A DNA stretch of 13,253 nt, taken from assembly GCA_902782785.1 (NCBI GenBank), contig CACZOH010000047.1, positions 1-13,253 on the forward strand, read 5' to 3'. The translations under genes were made by a program, and so were the position numbers. The notes under the pieces were generated by a model. That model was given only the letters and a program-made list of their open reading frames with translations. It had not been told where the DNA came from and did not search any database. Source of the stretch: an uncultured Ruminococcus sp. GTDB lineage: Bacteria > Bacillota > Clostridia > Oscillospirales > CAG-272. This document shows positions 1-6,848 of the stretch, in pieces (positions within the stretch are counted from its first letter, which is position 1; every line of letters starts with the position of its first letter).

Positions 1-788
1 AGACGACGGACGCCGCTTCCGAAACGGAGGAAAAAAAGAGTCCTCTGCCGGATCTTTCAAAGCTGTATACCGCGGAGGGCGTGAAGATACTCTCATTCAA
101 ATGTCCCGACAAGAATTACGTGACGGCGCAGGGCTGCTGTTTTGACGGGGAATGCTGGGTTGTCGCCTTCAACAGATTTGACAAGAACGGCGAGGAATGC
201 ACGCTTTTATGCAAATTCGATAAAAGCGGCAATCTGATCAAAACGAGCGACGGACCGCTTTATCTCGAACACGCGAACAATATCACGTATCTGCCTGACA
301 AAAACGCATACTACGTGACATCCTGCCAGGGGACCGTTTCCGAATGCTGGAACGGCTATTCGACAGTCGACAAAGACAGCCTGCAGATAACGGAGAAGGG
401 AAAACTTGAGCAGCCGTTTTTCGCAATGGGTTACTGTCCGCAGCGCAATGCGTACGCGTCGGGACGCTGGGCGGGCGAAACGCTCGATTTCTGGGACGGC
501 GAGCGCAATCACGTATCAAGCAAAAACGTAACGCCGCCGGGGACGCTTTCACAGGGGGTGTTTGCGGCGGAGGACGCCGTATGGTTCGTAAGATCGTCAA
601 GAAACGGGCATCAGCAGGAATTCAGAATATACGACTGGGACGGAGAGCTTTTATCGTCCATACCTCTGCACCTTAAAAACGACGCCGAATCAGAGTCCGT
701 GAACATTATAGACGGCGTTGTTTACGTCACGTCAAACGAAGGACGCCGCGCGTATCTTTACCGCGTGGATTTTAAAACGGAAGAATAA
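1..788 (+). CDS. Secreted beta-propeller-like protein, 5' end cut by the window
   Basis: Not recognised as a named family. The reading frame is open to the left edge (first full codon at 3) and ends at TAA 786-788, so about 261 residues are visible and the true start lies outside. The first visible residues, TTDAASETEEKK, form a Thr/Glu/Lys-rich linker like those that follow the lipidated Cys in lipoproteins. The body repeats short strand-turn units with Asp/Gly turns, such as FDKSGNLI and YDWDGELL, and contains HANNITYLPDKNAYYV (270-317), the kind of His-Ala-Asn strand motif seen in secreted propeller repeats. I infer an extracellular, membrane-tethered beta-propeller of unknown ligand. A GTG at 81 could be taken as a start, but it has no Shine-Dalgarno sequence and sits inside the linker-to-domain junction. 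The M42 peptidase gene begins 27 bases downstream, so co-transcription is likely. Confidence 0.75.
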   Translation, partial: TTDAASETEEKKSPLPDLSKLYTAEGVKILSFKCPDKNYVTAQGCCFDGECWVVAFNRFDKNGEECTLLCKFDKSGNLIKTSDGPLYLEHANNITYLPDKNAYYVTSCQGTVSECWNGYSTVDKDSLQITEKGKLEQPFFAMGYCPQRNAYASGRWAGETLDFWDGERNHVSSKNVTPPGTLSQGVFAAEDAVWFVRSSRNGHQQEFRIYDWDGELLSSIPLHLKNDAESESVNIIDGVVYVTSNEGRRAYLYRVDFKTEE

Positions 789-803
789 AAATTTTAAATA
801 TCC

Positions 804-807
804 GGAG
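804..807 (+). promoter_or_regulatory. Ribosome binding site that selects the ATG at 816
   Basis: GGAG at 804-807 lies 8 bases before the ATG at 816 but only 2 before the ATG at 810. Normal spacing therefore favours 816 as the start of the M42 peptidase gene. Confidence 0.6.
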
Positions 808-815
808 ATATGATC

Positions 816-1856
816 ATGATCGATTTTGCAAAATACGAGGAATATTTCAAAAACACGCTTTACACGCTTATGAAGACGCCCTCTCCCTCAGGCTATTACC
901 ACGAGGTGATGCCGGTCGTAAAACAGATATGCGAGGCGGACGGCTGCGGGTTTGAGATGACGCGCAAGGGCTGCGGAATAATCACGCTTGATGGTGAGGA
1001 CGACACGGTCATAGGCTGCGCCGCGCACTGCGACACGCTCGGAGCGATGGTGCGCTCGATCTCGGAAAACGGCGATATCACCTTCACCCGCGTAGGCGGT
1101 CCCATGCTCAACACGCTTGACGGAGAATACTGTACGGTACTGACGCGCGACGGAAGAGAATACACCGGCACGTTTTTGTCGCGTTCGCCCGCGGCGCACG
1201 TTTACAACGACGCCGATTCAAGAAAACGTGACGAGGAGAATATGTACGTCCGTCTTGACGAGGTGGTGAACGGCGCGGAGGATACGGAAAAACTCGGCAT
1301 AGAAAACGGAAACTATATTTTCATAGATCCGAAAACGGAGTTTACGCCGTCCGGCTTCATAAAATCGCGCTTTATAGACGATAAGGCGTCGGTCGCGTGC
1401 CTGCTTACCGCCGCGCATATAATAAATGAAGAGAAAATAAAACTGCCCCACAAGGTAAAGATGCTTATCACGATATACGAGGAGGTCGGTCACGGCGCGT
1501 CGTGGGTCCCGTCCGATATAACGGAGATGCTCGGCGTCGATATGGGGTGTATAGGAAAAGACCTGTCCTGCGACGAATACAAGGTATCCATATGCGCAAA
1601 GGACAGCAGCGGTCCGTATGATTATACCATGACTAACAGGCTCGTATCTCTGGCAAAGGAAAACGGGCTTGACTACGCTGTTGATATATATCCGTACTAC
1701 GGCTCCGACGTCGGCGCCATGTACAGAAGCGGCCACGATATCCCCGGGGCTCTGATAGGAACGGGCGTACACGCGTCGCACGGAATGGAGCGCACGCATA
1801 TGAACGGCATCAGAAACACCGTTCTGCTTGTGCTTTCGTATCTTTTGTCAGAGTGA
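816..1856 (+). CDS. M42-family metallo-aminopeptidase
   Basis: Cytoplasmic two-metal aminopeptidase of the M42 (glutamyl aminopeptidase / YsdC-like) family, removing N-terminal residues from peptides. The product is 346 residues from the ATG at 816 (348 from the ATG at 810), normal for the family. Counting from 810, the metal and catalytic residues are in order: H73 and D75 in AAHCDTLGA, D190-D191 in FIDDKAS, the catalytic and metal glutamates E224-E225 in YEEVGHGAS, D244 in GVDMGCIG, and a C-terminal histidine in GVHASHGMERTH (H321 or H324). All five positions are kept, so the enzyme should be active. The start at 816 is preferred because of the Shine-Dalgarno spacing. It follows the propeller gene by 27 bases. 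The solute-binding lipoprotein gene follows 62 bases later, with no terminator seen between. A role in using imported peptides is possible but is inference. Confidence 0.93.
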   Translation: MIDFAKYEEYFKNTLYTLMKTPSPSGYYHEVMPVVKQICEADGCGFEMTRKGCGIITLDGEDDTVIGCAAHCDTLGAMVRSISENGDITFTRVGGPMLNTLDGEYCTVLTRDGREYTGTFLSRSPAAHVYNDADSRKRDEENMYVRLDEVVNGAEDTEKLGIENGNYIFIDPKTEFTPSGFIKSRFIDDKASVACLLTAAHIINEEKIKLPHKVKMLITIYEEVGHGASWVPSDITEMLGVDMGCIGKDLSCDEYKVSICAKDSSGPYDYTMTNRLVSLAKENGLDYAVDIYPYYGSDVGAMYRSGHDIPGALIGTGVHASHGMERTHMNGIRNTVLLVLSYLLSE

Positions 1857-1918
1857 CAGCCGGGATAAGACCGACGGATCCGAAGAAAAATAAAATATAA
1901 ATATAAAGAGGGAAGAAT

Positions 1919-3415
1919 ATGAAAAAAGCATTGTGTACCGTTTTTGCGCTCTTGCTCGTATTATCGTCCGTACTCGTCTCGGGCTGCGCGGCAAAGCCCG
2001 CCGAAACAGAAGAAGCGGAGACGACGGCCGCCTCCGATACCGTAACGGAGGAAGCCGTGACTACGGAGCCGGAGGAAGCCAAGGCGGACGACGGTCTGCC
2101 GAATATGGACTGCGGCGGACGCGTTTTCAGGATCATCACGACGGAGGTGTCCGATAAAGACGTTTTCACGGAGGATCATATGACCGCTGACCCGCTTCAC
2201 GACGCGGTGTATACAAGAAACCTGAACGTTGAGGAGCGCTTCAAGATCAAGCTCGACGTCACCGTTGATACTTATCAGACCGTTACAAACAGAGTGAGCA
2301 GAGCGGTGAAATCCGGCTCGGACGAATACGATCTTGTCTTTGCTCATATGGTAAACGGCGCGTCGCTCGCACAGAACAACTACGTTCTGCCGTTTGAAAA
2401 GCTGCCGTACGTCGACGTTTCAAAGCCGTGGTGGGACAAGGATATCGGAAACGGATTTTCCATCCGCAACAATCTGATGATGCTGAACGGCGATATAAGC
2501 CCCACAAGCTTCAGCATGACGTCGTGTCTGTATTTCAACAAAAATATGTTTGATAAAAACGACCTTGAATATCCGTATCAGCTCGTGCGCGACGGAAAAT
2601 GGACGTTTGACAAGCTGATAGAATACACAAGGGACATATCGCAGGATATGGACGGAGACGGCAAGATAACGCGCGACAGCGACGCCGACATATTCGGCCT
2701 TACGGCGTATTTTCTCAACGTCCCTTACTCGTTCTATTACGCCGCGGGCGGTATGCTCGTGACGAAGGACGACGACGACGTTCCGTTCTTTGAGCCGCAG
2801 GTCGAGCGCGACACGGCGATATACGCCAAGATTTACGAGGCGATAATAACGAACAAATCGAATTTTGAGACCGATGCGGCTTATGAGCTGAACACCATAA
2901 AGATATTCGTCGACGGACGCGCGATGTTCTACGACGCAAACCTCGGTCACTCGGAGCAGTTCATGCGTGAGATGGATAACGATTACGGAATACTCCCCGA
3001 GCCGAAATTCGACGAAGCGCAGAAGGATTATCAGTCGTTTGTCAACGGCGCGATCAGCATGATCTGCGTGCCGACTACGGTGAGAGCGGAAAACCGCGAA
3101 TACGTTTCCGTTATTATCGAGGCGCTTGCAAGCGAGGCTTACAACATAGTGACTCCGGCTCTGAAGGAAAATATACTGAAACGCAAAATGACGCGCGACG
3201 CGGAATCCGCGGATATGATTGATATAATAGTAAGACACCGCGTGTTCGATATGGCTTACGCCAATATGTTCGACGGCGTGGGCTCCTACGTACGCGATCT
3301 GCTGAGACAGAAGTCCGAAACGGGCGTGTCGTCAAAGCTGAAGGGCTACACAAAGCAGGCGCAGAAAAAGATAAGCAATATCGTTAAAGCGTTTGACGAG
3401 AGCCTGAAGAAATAG
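1919..3415 (+). CDS. ABC-importer solute-binding lipoprotein (family 1-like), orphan
   Basis: Membrane-anchored extracellular binding protein, 498 residues. It has a lipoprotein signal peptide: MKK, a hydrophobic stretch at about 4-20, then the lipobox LVSGC with C23 as the lipidated residue. A Thr/Glu-rich linker (about 24-60) follows, and then a two-lobed body. The body has the layout of large extracellular solute-binding proteins: TRNLNVEERFKI, SGSDEYDLV, and WWDKDIGNGFSI near 171-182. Residues 243-255 (DMDGDGKITRDSD) form an EF-hand-like calcium-binding loop, which occurs in some sugar-binding members. The RBS AGAGGGAAG is at 1907-1915. No permease or ATPase genes lie next to it, so the transporter partner must be elsewhere and the ligand is unknown. 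Weak overall similarity to family 1 proteins is my reading of the motifs; the lipoprotein call is firm. Confidence 0.85.
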   Translation: MKKALCTVFALLLVLSSVLVSGCAAKPAETEEAETTAASDTVTEEAVTTEPEEAKADDGLPNMDCGGRVFRIITTEVSDKDVFTEDHMTADPLHDAVYTRNLNVEERFKIKLDVTVDTYQTVTNRVSRAVKSGSDEYDLVFAHMVNGASLAQNNYVLPFEKLPYVDVSKPWWDKDIGNGFSIRNNLMMLNGDISPTSFSMTSCLYFNKNMFDKNDLEYPYQLVRDGKWTFDKLIEYTRDISQDMDGDGKITRDSDADIFGLTAYFLNVPYSFYYAAGGMLVTKDDDDVPFFEPQVERDTAIYAKIYEAIITNKSNFETDAAYELNTIKIFVDGRAMFYDANLGHSEQFMREMDNDYGILPEPKFDEAQKDYQSFVNGAISMICVPTTVRAENREYVSVIIEALASEAYNIVTPALKENILKRKMTRDAESADMIDIIVRHRVFDMAYANMFDGVGSYVRDLLRQKSETGVSSKLKGYTKQAQKKISNIVKAFDESLKK

Positions 3416-3432
3416 GATTCAAAAAGATAAAT

Positions 3433-3471
3433 AAAAAAATCCGCTCCGTCTGCACGGAGCGGATCTGTTTT
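3433..3471. terminator. Bidirectional rho-independent terminator between convergent genes
   Basis: A perfect 11-bp stem: ATCCGCTCCGT (3439-3449) pairs with ACGGAGCGGAT (3454-3464) around the loop CTGC. A7 lies on the left (3433-3439), which is a T-tract for minus-strand transcripts. CTGTTTT lies on the right for plus-strand transcripts. It serves both the solute-binding protein gene and the aldolase-like gene, and its right-hand T-tract runs into the latter's stop codon (3470-3472). Confidence 0.93.
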
Positions 3472-4762
3472 AATCAACAAGGTTGAACGCCTTTTTGAGG
3501 TCTTCTATCTCTCTCTTCGAGATATGGACGATGTCGCCTATCGACTTTGAATTGAGTATCGAATGCGCGGTCGATTCAAGCACCTCCATACGGTCGAACG
3601 CCTGAAGCAGCGTGGAGCCGGTGACTATTACGCAGTCGTTCTGGAATATGAGCGCGGGACGGTTCGGCGCAAAGCTCTTCGCCACAGATTGCGGATCGAG
3701 ATAGAATTCGGAGAACGGGCGCTTTTCTATATCGCGCAGCAGTATATAGCTCTCCGGTATCGTACGCGGATCGAACGCCGCATCGGTCACGGCGAAAGCC
3801 ATCGCATACGGCGGATGCGCCAGAAGTATCGCGTTTATATCCGGGTTTTCCTTATATATACATTCGTGAGCAAGCACCGCGCGTGACGGGATCTTGCCCT
3901 GCTCCTTCATACCGCCCTTGATGCGGACGAGGTCCTCGGGCTCAAGATACGCTCTGTCGCGTCCGAACGGGGTGATTATGAAGCTGCCGTCTGACAGTCT
4001 TACGGAATAGGTTCCGTGCGTCGCGGTGAAAAGCCCCTGCCTGTAGGAACGGCGTATGAGCTTTATCATCTCGCGTCTCGCCTCAAGCTCCTCAGACGTG
4101 TGGCTGTTCGGTATAAAGTCGTCCATCATGAGGTGGAAGCGCGTTTCCGTCATCTTTATATCCTCGGACGAAAGACGCTTTACTTCGCCGAGCTTTGACG
4201 CGTATATTTCAAGATTTGCCGAATAGTCAAGCGTCTCAAACATCATGAACGCCGCGAACATGTTTGCCGCGCCGATGCATACTCCGTGATTTTCAAGCAG
4301 GACTATGTCAACGTCCTTTGCAAATTCCTTGCCTATGTTTGCGCCGAGCTCGTCTGAGCCGGGGACGGCGTACTTTGCGATCGATACGCGACTGCACGTT
4401 TTTCTGACGGTCGGTATAAGGTCGAGATCCGGTATTTTTCTCGCTATCGAGAACGCGACGAGCGCCGGCGGATGAGCGTGGAGCACCGCGCGTATGTCGG
4501 GGCGCATTTTATATACCGACTCATGGAACGGAAGCTCGGACGACGGCTTGTGGTTTCCGATTATCTGTCCGTCCGGTTTTACGCAAACAATATCGTTTCT
4601 CGTAAGAGTTCCCTTGTCTACGGAAGCGGGGGTTATCCATATGTTGCCGTCACGGTCCATAATGGAGAGGTTTCCTCCGGACGTCGTCGTAAGTCCCTTG
4701 TCGTAGATTCTCTGCATGAACATCACGAGCTGATCGGCGGGATGCATATATTCTATGTTCAT
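3470..4762 (-). CDS. Tandem double-domain class II aldolase/adducin-family protein
   Basis: Cytoplasmic protein of 430 residues made of two class II aldolase/adducin domains in tandem; a normal single-domain member is about 200-230 residues. Domain 1 (about 5-200) keeps the fuculose/ribulose-phosphate aldolase site: SGGNLS (28-33) and TPAS (44-47) for phosphate and substrate, E76 as the catalytic acid/base, and the zinc histidines H95, H97 and H159 (HAHPP, ENHG). Domain 2 (about 228-430) aligns without gaps around the HAHPP region (293-318) but has A295 for the Glu, L314 for the first His and D376 for the third His; only H316 remains. Domain 1 is thus a likely zinc aldolase or epimerase on a sugar phosphate, and domain 2 a structural or regulatory copy. 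The substrate cannot be told. The start is firm: AGGAGG lies 6 bases upstream. The gene is monocistronic, with its own promoter and terminator. Confidence 0.93.
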   Translation of the reverse strand: MNIEYMHPADQLVMFMQRIYDKGLTTTSGGNLSIMDRDGNIWITPASVDKGTLTRNDIVCVKPDGQIIGNHKPSSELPFHESVYKMRPDIRAVLHAHPPALVAFSIARKIPDLDLIPTVRKTCSRVSIAKYAVPGSDELGANIGKEFAKDVDIVLLENHGVCIGAANMFAAFMMFETLDYSANLEIYASKLGEVKRLSSEDIKMTETRFHLMMDDFIPNSHTSEELEARREMIKLIRRSYRQGLFTATHGTYSVRLSDGSFIITPFGRDRAYLEPEDLVRIKGGMKEQGKIPSRAVLAHECIYKENPDINAILLAHPPYAMAFAVTDAAFDPRTIPESYILLRDIEKRPFSEFYLDPQSVAKSFAPNRPALIFQNDCVIVTGSTLLQAFDRMEVLESTAHSILNSKSIGDIVHISKREIEDLKKAFNLVD

Positions 4763-4768
4763 TTTATT

Positions 4769-4774
4769 CCTCCT
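4769..4774 (-). promoter_or_regulatory. Ribosome binding site of the aldolase-like gene
   Basis: CCTCCT on the plus strand reads AGGAGG on the minus strand, a perfect anti-16S match 6 bases before the ATG at 4762. Confidence 0.85.
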
Positions 4775-4796
4775 TGTTTACTCATTTCACCGGTTT

Positions 4797-4825
4797 ATGT
4801 TACCATATAAATGTGAATATTTCAA
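4797..4825 (-). promoter_or_regulatory. Probable sigma-A promoter of the aldolase-like gene
   Basis: Read on the minus strand: -35 TTGAAA (plus 4820-4825), a 17-base spacer, and -10 TAACAT (plus 4797-4802). This predicts a transcript start near 4790 and a leader of about 28 bases. The -35 matches consensus at 5 of 6 positions and the -10 at 4 of 6. Confidence 0.5.
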
Positions 4826-4999
4826 GCCCGTATTGTTTACCGCCATACGTATTTGTGTTGAATAAATTTCGTTCTTTTGCCCAAAAATACGGTTTTGTTT
4901 TTGTGCAAAATAACGGCTAATTCGCAACCGGGCTTTTTTTAATTATGAATAATAATGAAAAATTTTTGTAAAAAAATTTAAAATTTTAGAAAAATCGTA
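4826..4999. other. AT-rich intergenic stretch between divergent genes
   Basis: Part of the 363-base gap between the two divergent start codons. I see no open reading frame with a ribosome binding site. It holds a separated 7-base inverted repeat, AAGCCCG (4824-4830) and CGGGCTT (4929-4935), the second arm running into T7 (4934-4940). It also holds two similar short words, AAAAATACGG and AAAATAACGG. The last 60 bases before the pil promoter are almost all A and T, as expected of an upstream promoter element. No function is assigned. Confidence 0.4.
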
Positions 5000-5028
5000 T
5001 TGACATTTAAATAAAGTCATTATAAAAT
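5000..5028 (+). promoter_or_regulatory. Sigma-A type promoter of the pil operon
   Basis: -35 TTGACA (5000-5005, perfect), a 17-base spacer, and -10 TAAAAT (5023-5028, 5 of 6). It lies in the most AT-rich part of the window. A transcript start near 5035 leaves a leader of about 90 bases before the TTG start of pilB. This is the only clear promoter seen for the eight-gene operon. Confidence 0.75.
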
Positions 5029-5040
5029 AATGTACAAAAT

Positions 5041-5065
5041 CCGGTTCTGACGAGAGTCTGACCGG
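5041..5065 (+). promoter_or_regulatory. Hairpin in the pil operon leader
   Basis: CCGGT (5041-5045) pairs with ACCGG (5061-5065). Inside, GAC (5049-5051) pairs with GTC (5056-5058) around a GAGA loop of the GNRA type. It sits near the predicted 5' end of the transcript and is not followed by a T-tract, so it is not a terminator. A role in 5' protection or regulation is inference. Confidence 0.45.
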
Positions 5066-5125
5066 GACAATTTTCGCGTTGAATCTCTTTTATCCAACAA
5101 TTTTTTCAAAAAGGAAGGCAGAAAA

Positions 5126-6835
5126 TTGCAGTACAAAAGATTAGGCGAGGTGTTGATCGCCGCGGGTACCATAACCGATGAAGAGCTGCAGAAGGGACTT
5201 GCCCTGCAGAAGGGCTCAAAACAGCGTCTCGGTACGGTGCTTATAGAAAACGGAATAATCACGGAGAAGGAGCTGCTTGACGCGCTGCAGATGCAGCTCG
5301 GTCTTGACTTTGTCGATCTGACGAAGATAAACATACCGACCGAGCTTGCGCAGGTGGTGCCGAAGAATATGGCGAAGCAGTACCAGATAGTACCCATCCG
5401 CGTCGTAAAGGATGAGCTGTATCTGGCGATGAGCGACCCGCTCAACTTCTACGCGATAGAGGAGGTAAGAAAGGCCGTTCACAAGAAGATCGTGCCGATG
5501 GTCGCCACAGCCTCCTCCATAGATCACGCCATTCAGACGTTATACAGTAATGAAAACGCAGCGCGCGCCATAGAAGAGATGAAGCGCGAGGCGGCGGCGA
5601 ACGGCGAAAACGCCGCCGTGGTCGATTCGGCTTTCGTGACGAACCAGCTGGGCGACGATTCCGTCAACAGCGCTCCTACGATACGTCTCGTCAACTCCAT
5701 AATCGAACGCGCCGTCAACGAACGCGCGAGCGATATACACATAGAGCCGCACGAGGACGGTCTGCAGGTGCGTATGCGTATAGACGGTATGATGAGAGAT
5801 ATACTGAACGTGCCGAAGGATCTGCAGAGCCCGGTCATATCGCGTATAAAGGTCGTATCGGGACTTGACATATCCGAGAGACGCATACCGCAGGACGGCC
5901 GTTTCAACGTAAAGATAAAAGACAAGGACATAGACCTTCGTGTATCAACACTGCCGACGGTCTACGGTGAAAAGATAGTCGCCCGTCTGCTTGACAAATC
6001 GGGCGGCAACCTCGACAAAACAAAGATAGGTCTTTCGGGTCCCGACCTTGAAAAATATGAAATGATGCTCCGTATCTCAAGCGGCGTGCTTCTGATAGTC
6101 GGTCCTACCGGAAGCGGTAAATCGACTACGATGTACTGTATGATAGGCGACCTGAACACAAAAGAGGTCAACCTCGTATCGCTTGAGGACCCGGTCGAGT
6201 ACAACATAGACGGCGTAAACCAGGTACAGATAAACGAAAAAACGGGCATGACGTTCGCCGCCGGTCTGCGCGCGATACTGCGTCAGGACCCGGATATCAT
6301 AGCCGTAGGTGAGATACGTGACGGCGAGACGGCGGAGATAGCGATGCGCGCCGCCATAACGGGCCATATAGTCATATCCACCATACATACGAACGACGCC
6401 GTCGGTACGATAGAGCGTTTGCAGGACATAGGCGTTGAATCGTATATGATAGCGGGCGCTTTGAAGGGCGTCATATCTCAGAGACTTGTGCGCCGTATCT
6501 GCCCGCACTGCAGAAAGCCGTACAAGCCCGACGCGGAGGAGCTTGAAATGCTCGGTATGGATCCGGACGCGGACGAGACGTTCTATCGCGGCGCCGGCTG
6601 CCCGGAATGCTTCAACACGGGCTACCGCGGAAGGATCGCGGTGTTTGAGATGCTGCCGATAACCCGCCCCGTACGCGCTATGATAGAGCATAAGGCGGGA
6701 CGCGAGGAAATAGAGAAAGCGCTGAAGGACAAGGAGACCGGATTCGTATCGCTTCACGACAACGGTATGCGCCTTGTACGAGAGGGAATAACGACGAGCA
6801 GAGAAGTACTGCGCGTCATAAACGAAGAACTGTAA
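5126..6835 (+). CDS. pilB: PilB, type IV pilus extension ATPase with MshEN c-di-GMP domain
   Basis: Hexameric cytoplasmic GspE/PilB-type ATPase that drives pilin polymerisation, 569 residues, full length. The N-terminal MshEN domain has two RLGxxL(I)xxGxI...L...L..Q motifs, residues 5-28 and 34-57, separated by the 5-residue spacer KGSKQ typical of c-di-GMP binders. The ATPase core follows: Walker A GPTGSGKST (326-334), LEDPVEY (353-359), Walker B region DIIAVGEIRD (390-399), and the His box GHIVISTIHTND (413-424). The tetracysteine zinc site C459, C462, C492 and C495 is complete, which favours PilB/GspE over PilT. The start is TTG at 5126, supported by AAGGAAGG (5111-5118) at a 7-base spacing; no ATG fits. 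It is the first gene of the operon, 13 bases before pilT. A GspE role is less likely because pilT and pilMNO are alongside. Confidence 0.97.
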   Translation: MQYKRLGEVLIAAGTITDEELQKGLALQKGSKQRLGTVLIENGIITEKELLDALQMQLGLDFVDLTKINIPTELAQVVPKNMAKQYQIVPIRVVKDELYLAMSDPLNFYAIEEVRKAVHKKIVPMVATASSIDHAIQTLYSNENAARAIEEMKREAAANGENAAVVDSAFVTNQLGDDSVNSAPTIRLVNSIIERAVNERASDIHIEPHEDGLQVRMRIDGMMRDILNVPKDLQSPVISRIKVVSGLDISERRIPQDGRFNVKIKDKDIDLRVSTLPTVYGEKIVARLLDKSGGNLDKTKIGLSGPDLEKYEMMLRISSGVLLIVGPTGSGKSTTMYCMIGDLNTKEVNLVSLEDPVEYNIDGVNQVQINEKTGMTFAAGLRAILRQDPDIIAVGEIRDGETAEIAMRAAITGHIVISTIHTNDAVGTIERLQDIGVESYMIAGALKGVISQRLVRRICPHCRKPYKPDAEELEMLGMDPDADETFYRGAGCPECFNTGYRGRIAVFEMLPITRPVRAMIEHKAGREEIEKALKDKETGFVSLHDNGMRLVREGITTSREVLRVINEEL

Positions 6836-6848
6836 CGGGGTATTATAT

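Noticed and set aside
81..83. GTG as the start codon of the propeller-like gene
   Set aside because: The frame is open to the left edge, there is no Shine-Dalgarno sequence before the GTG, and the residues upstream look like a lipoprotein linker, so the gene is cut rather than starting here.
810..812. ATG at 810 as the start of the M42 peptidase
   Set aside because: The GGAG motif ends only 2 bases before it; the ATG at 816 has normal spacing.
4929..4940. CGGGCTT followed by T7 as a plus-strand terminator
   Set aside because: The nearest stem is only about 5 bp with a mismatch, the 7-base partner is about 100 bases away, and no plus-strand gene lies upstream for it to end.
5035..5125. c-di-GMP riboswitch in the pilB leader
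   Set aside because: I found none of the conserved GEMM core words and only one hairpin; the leader is also short for that class with an expression platform.
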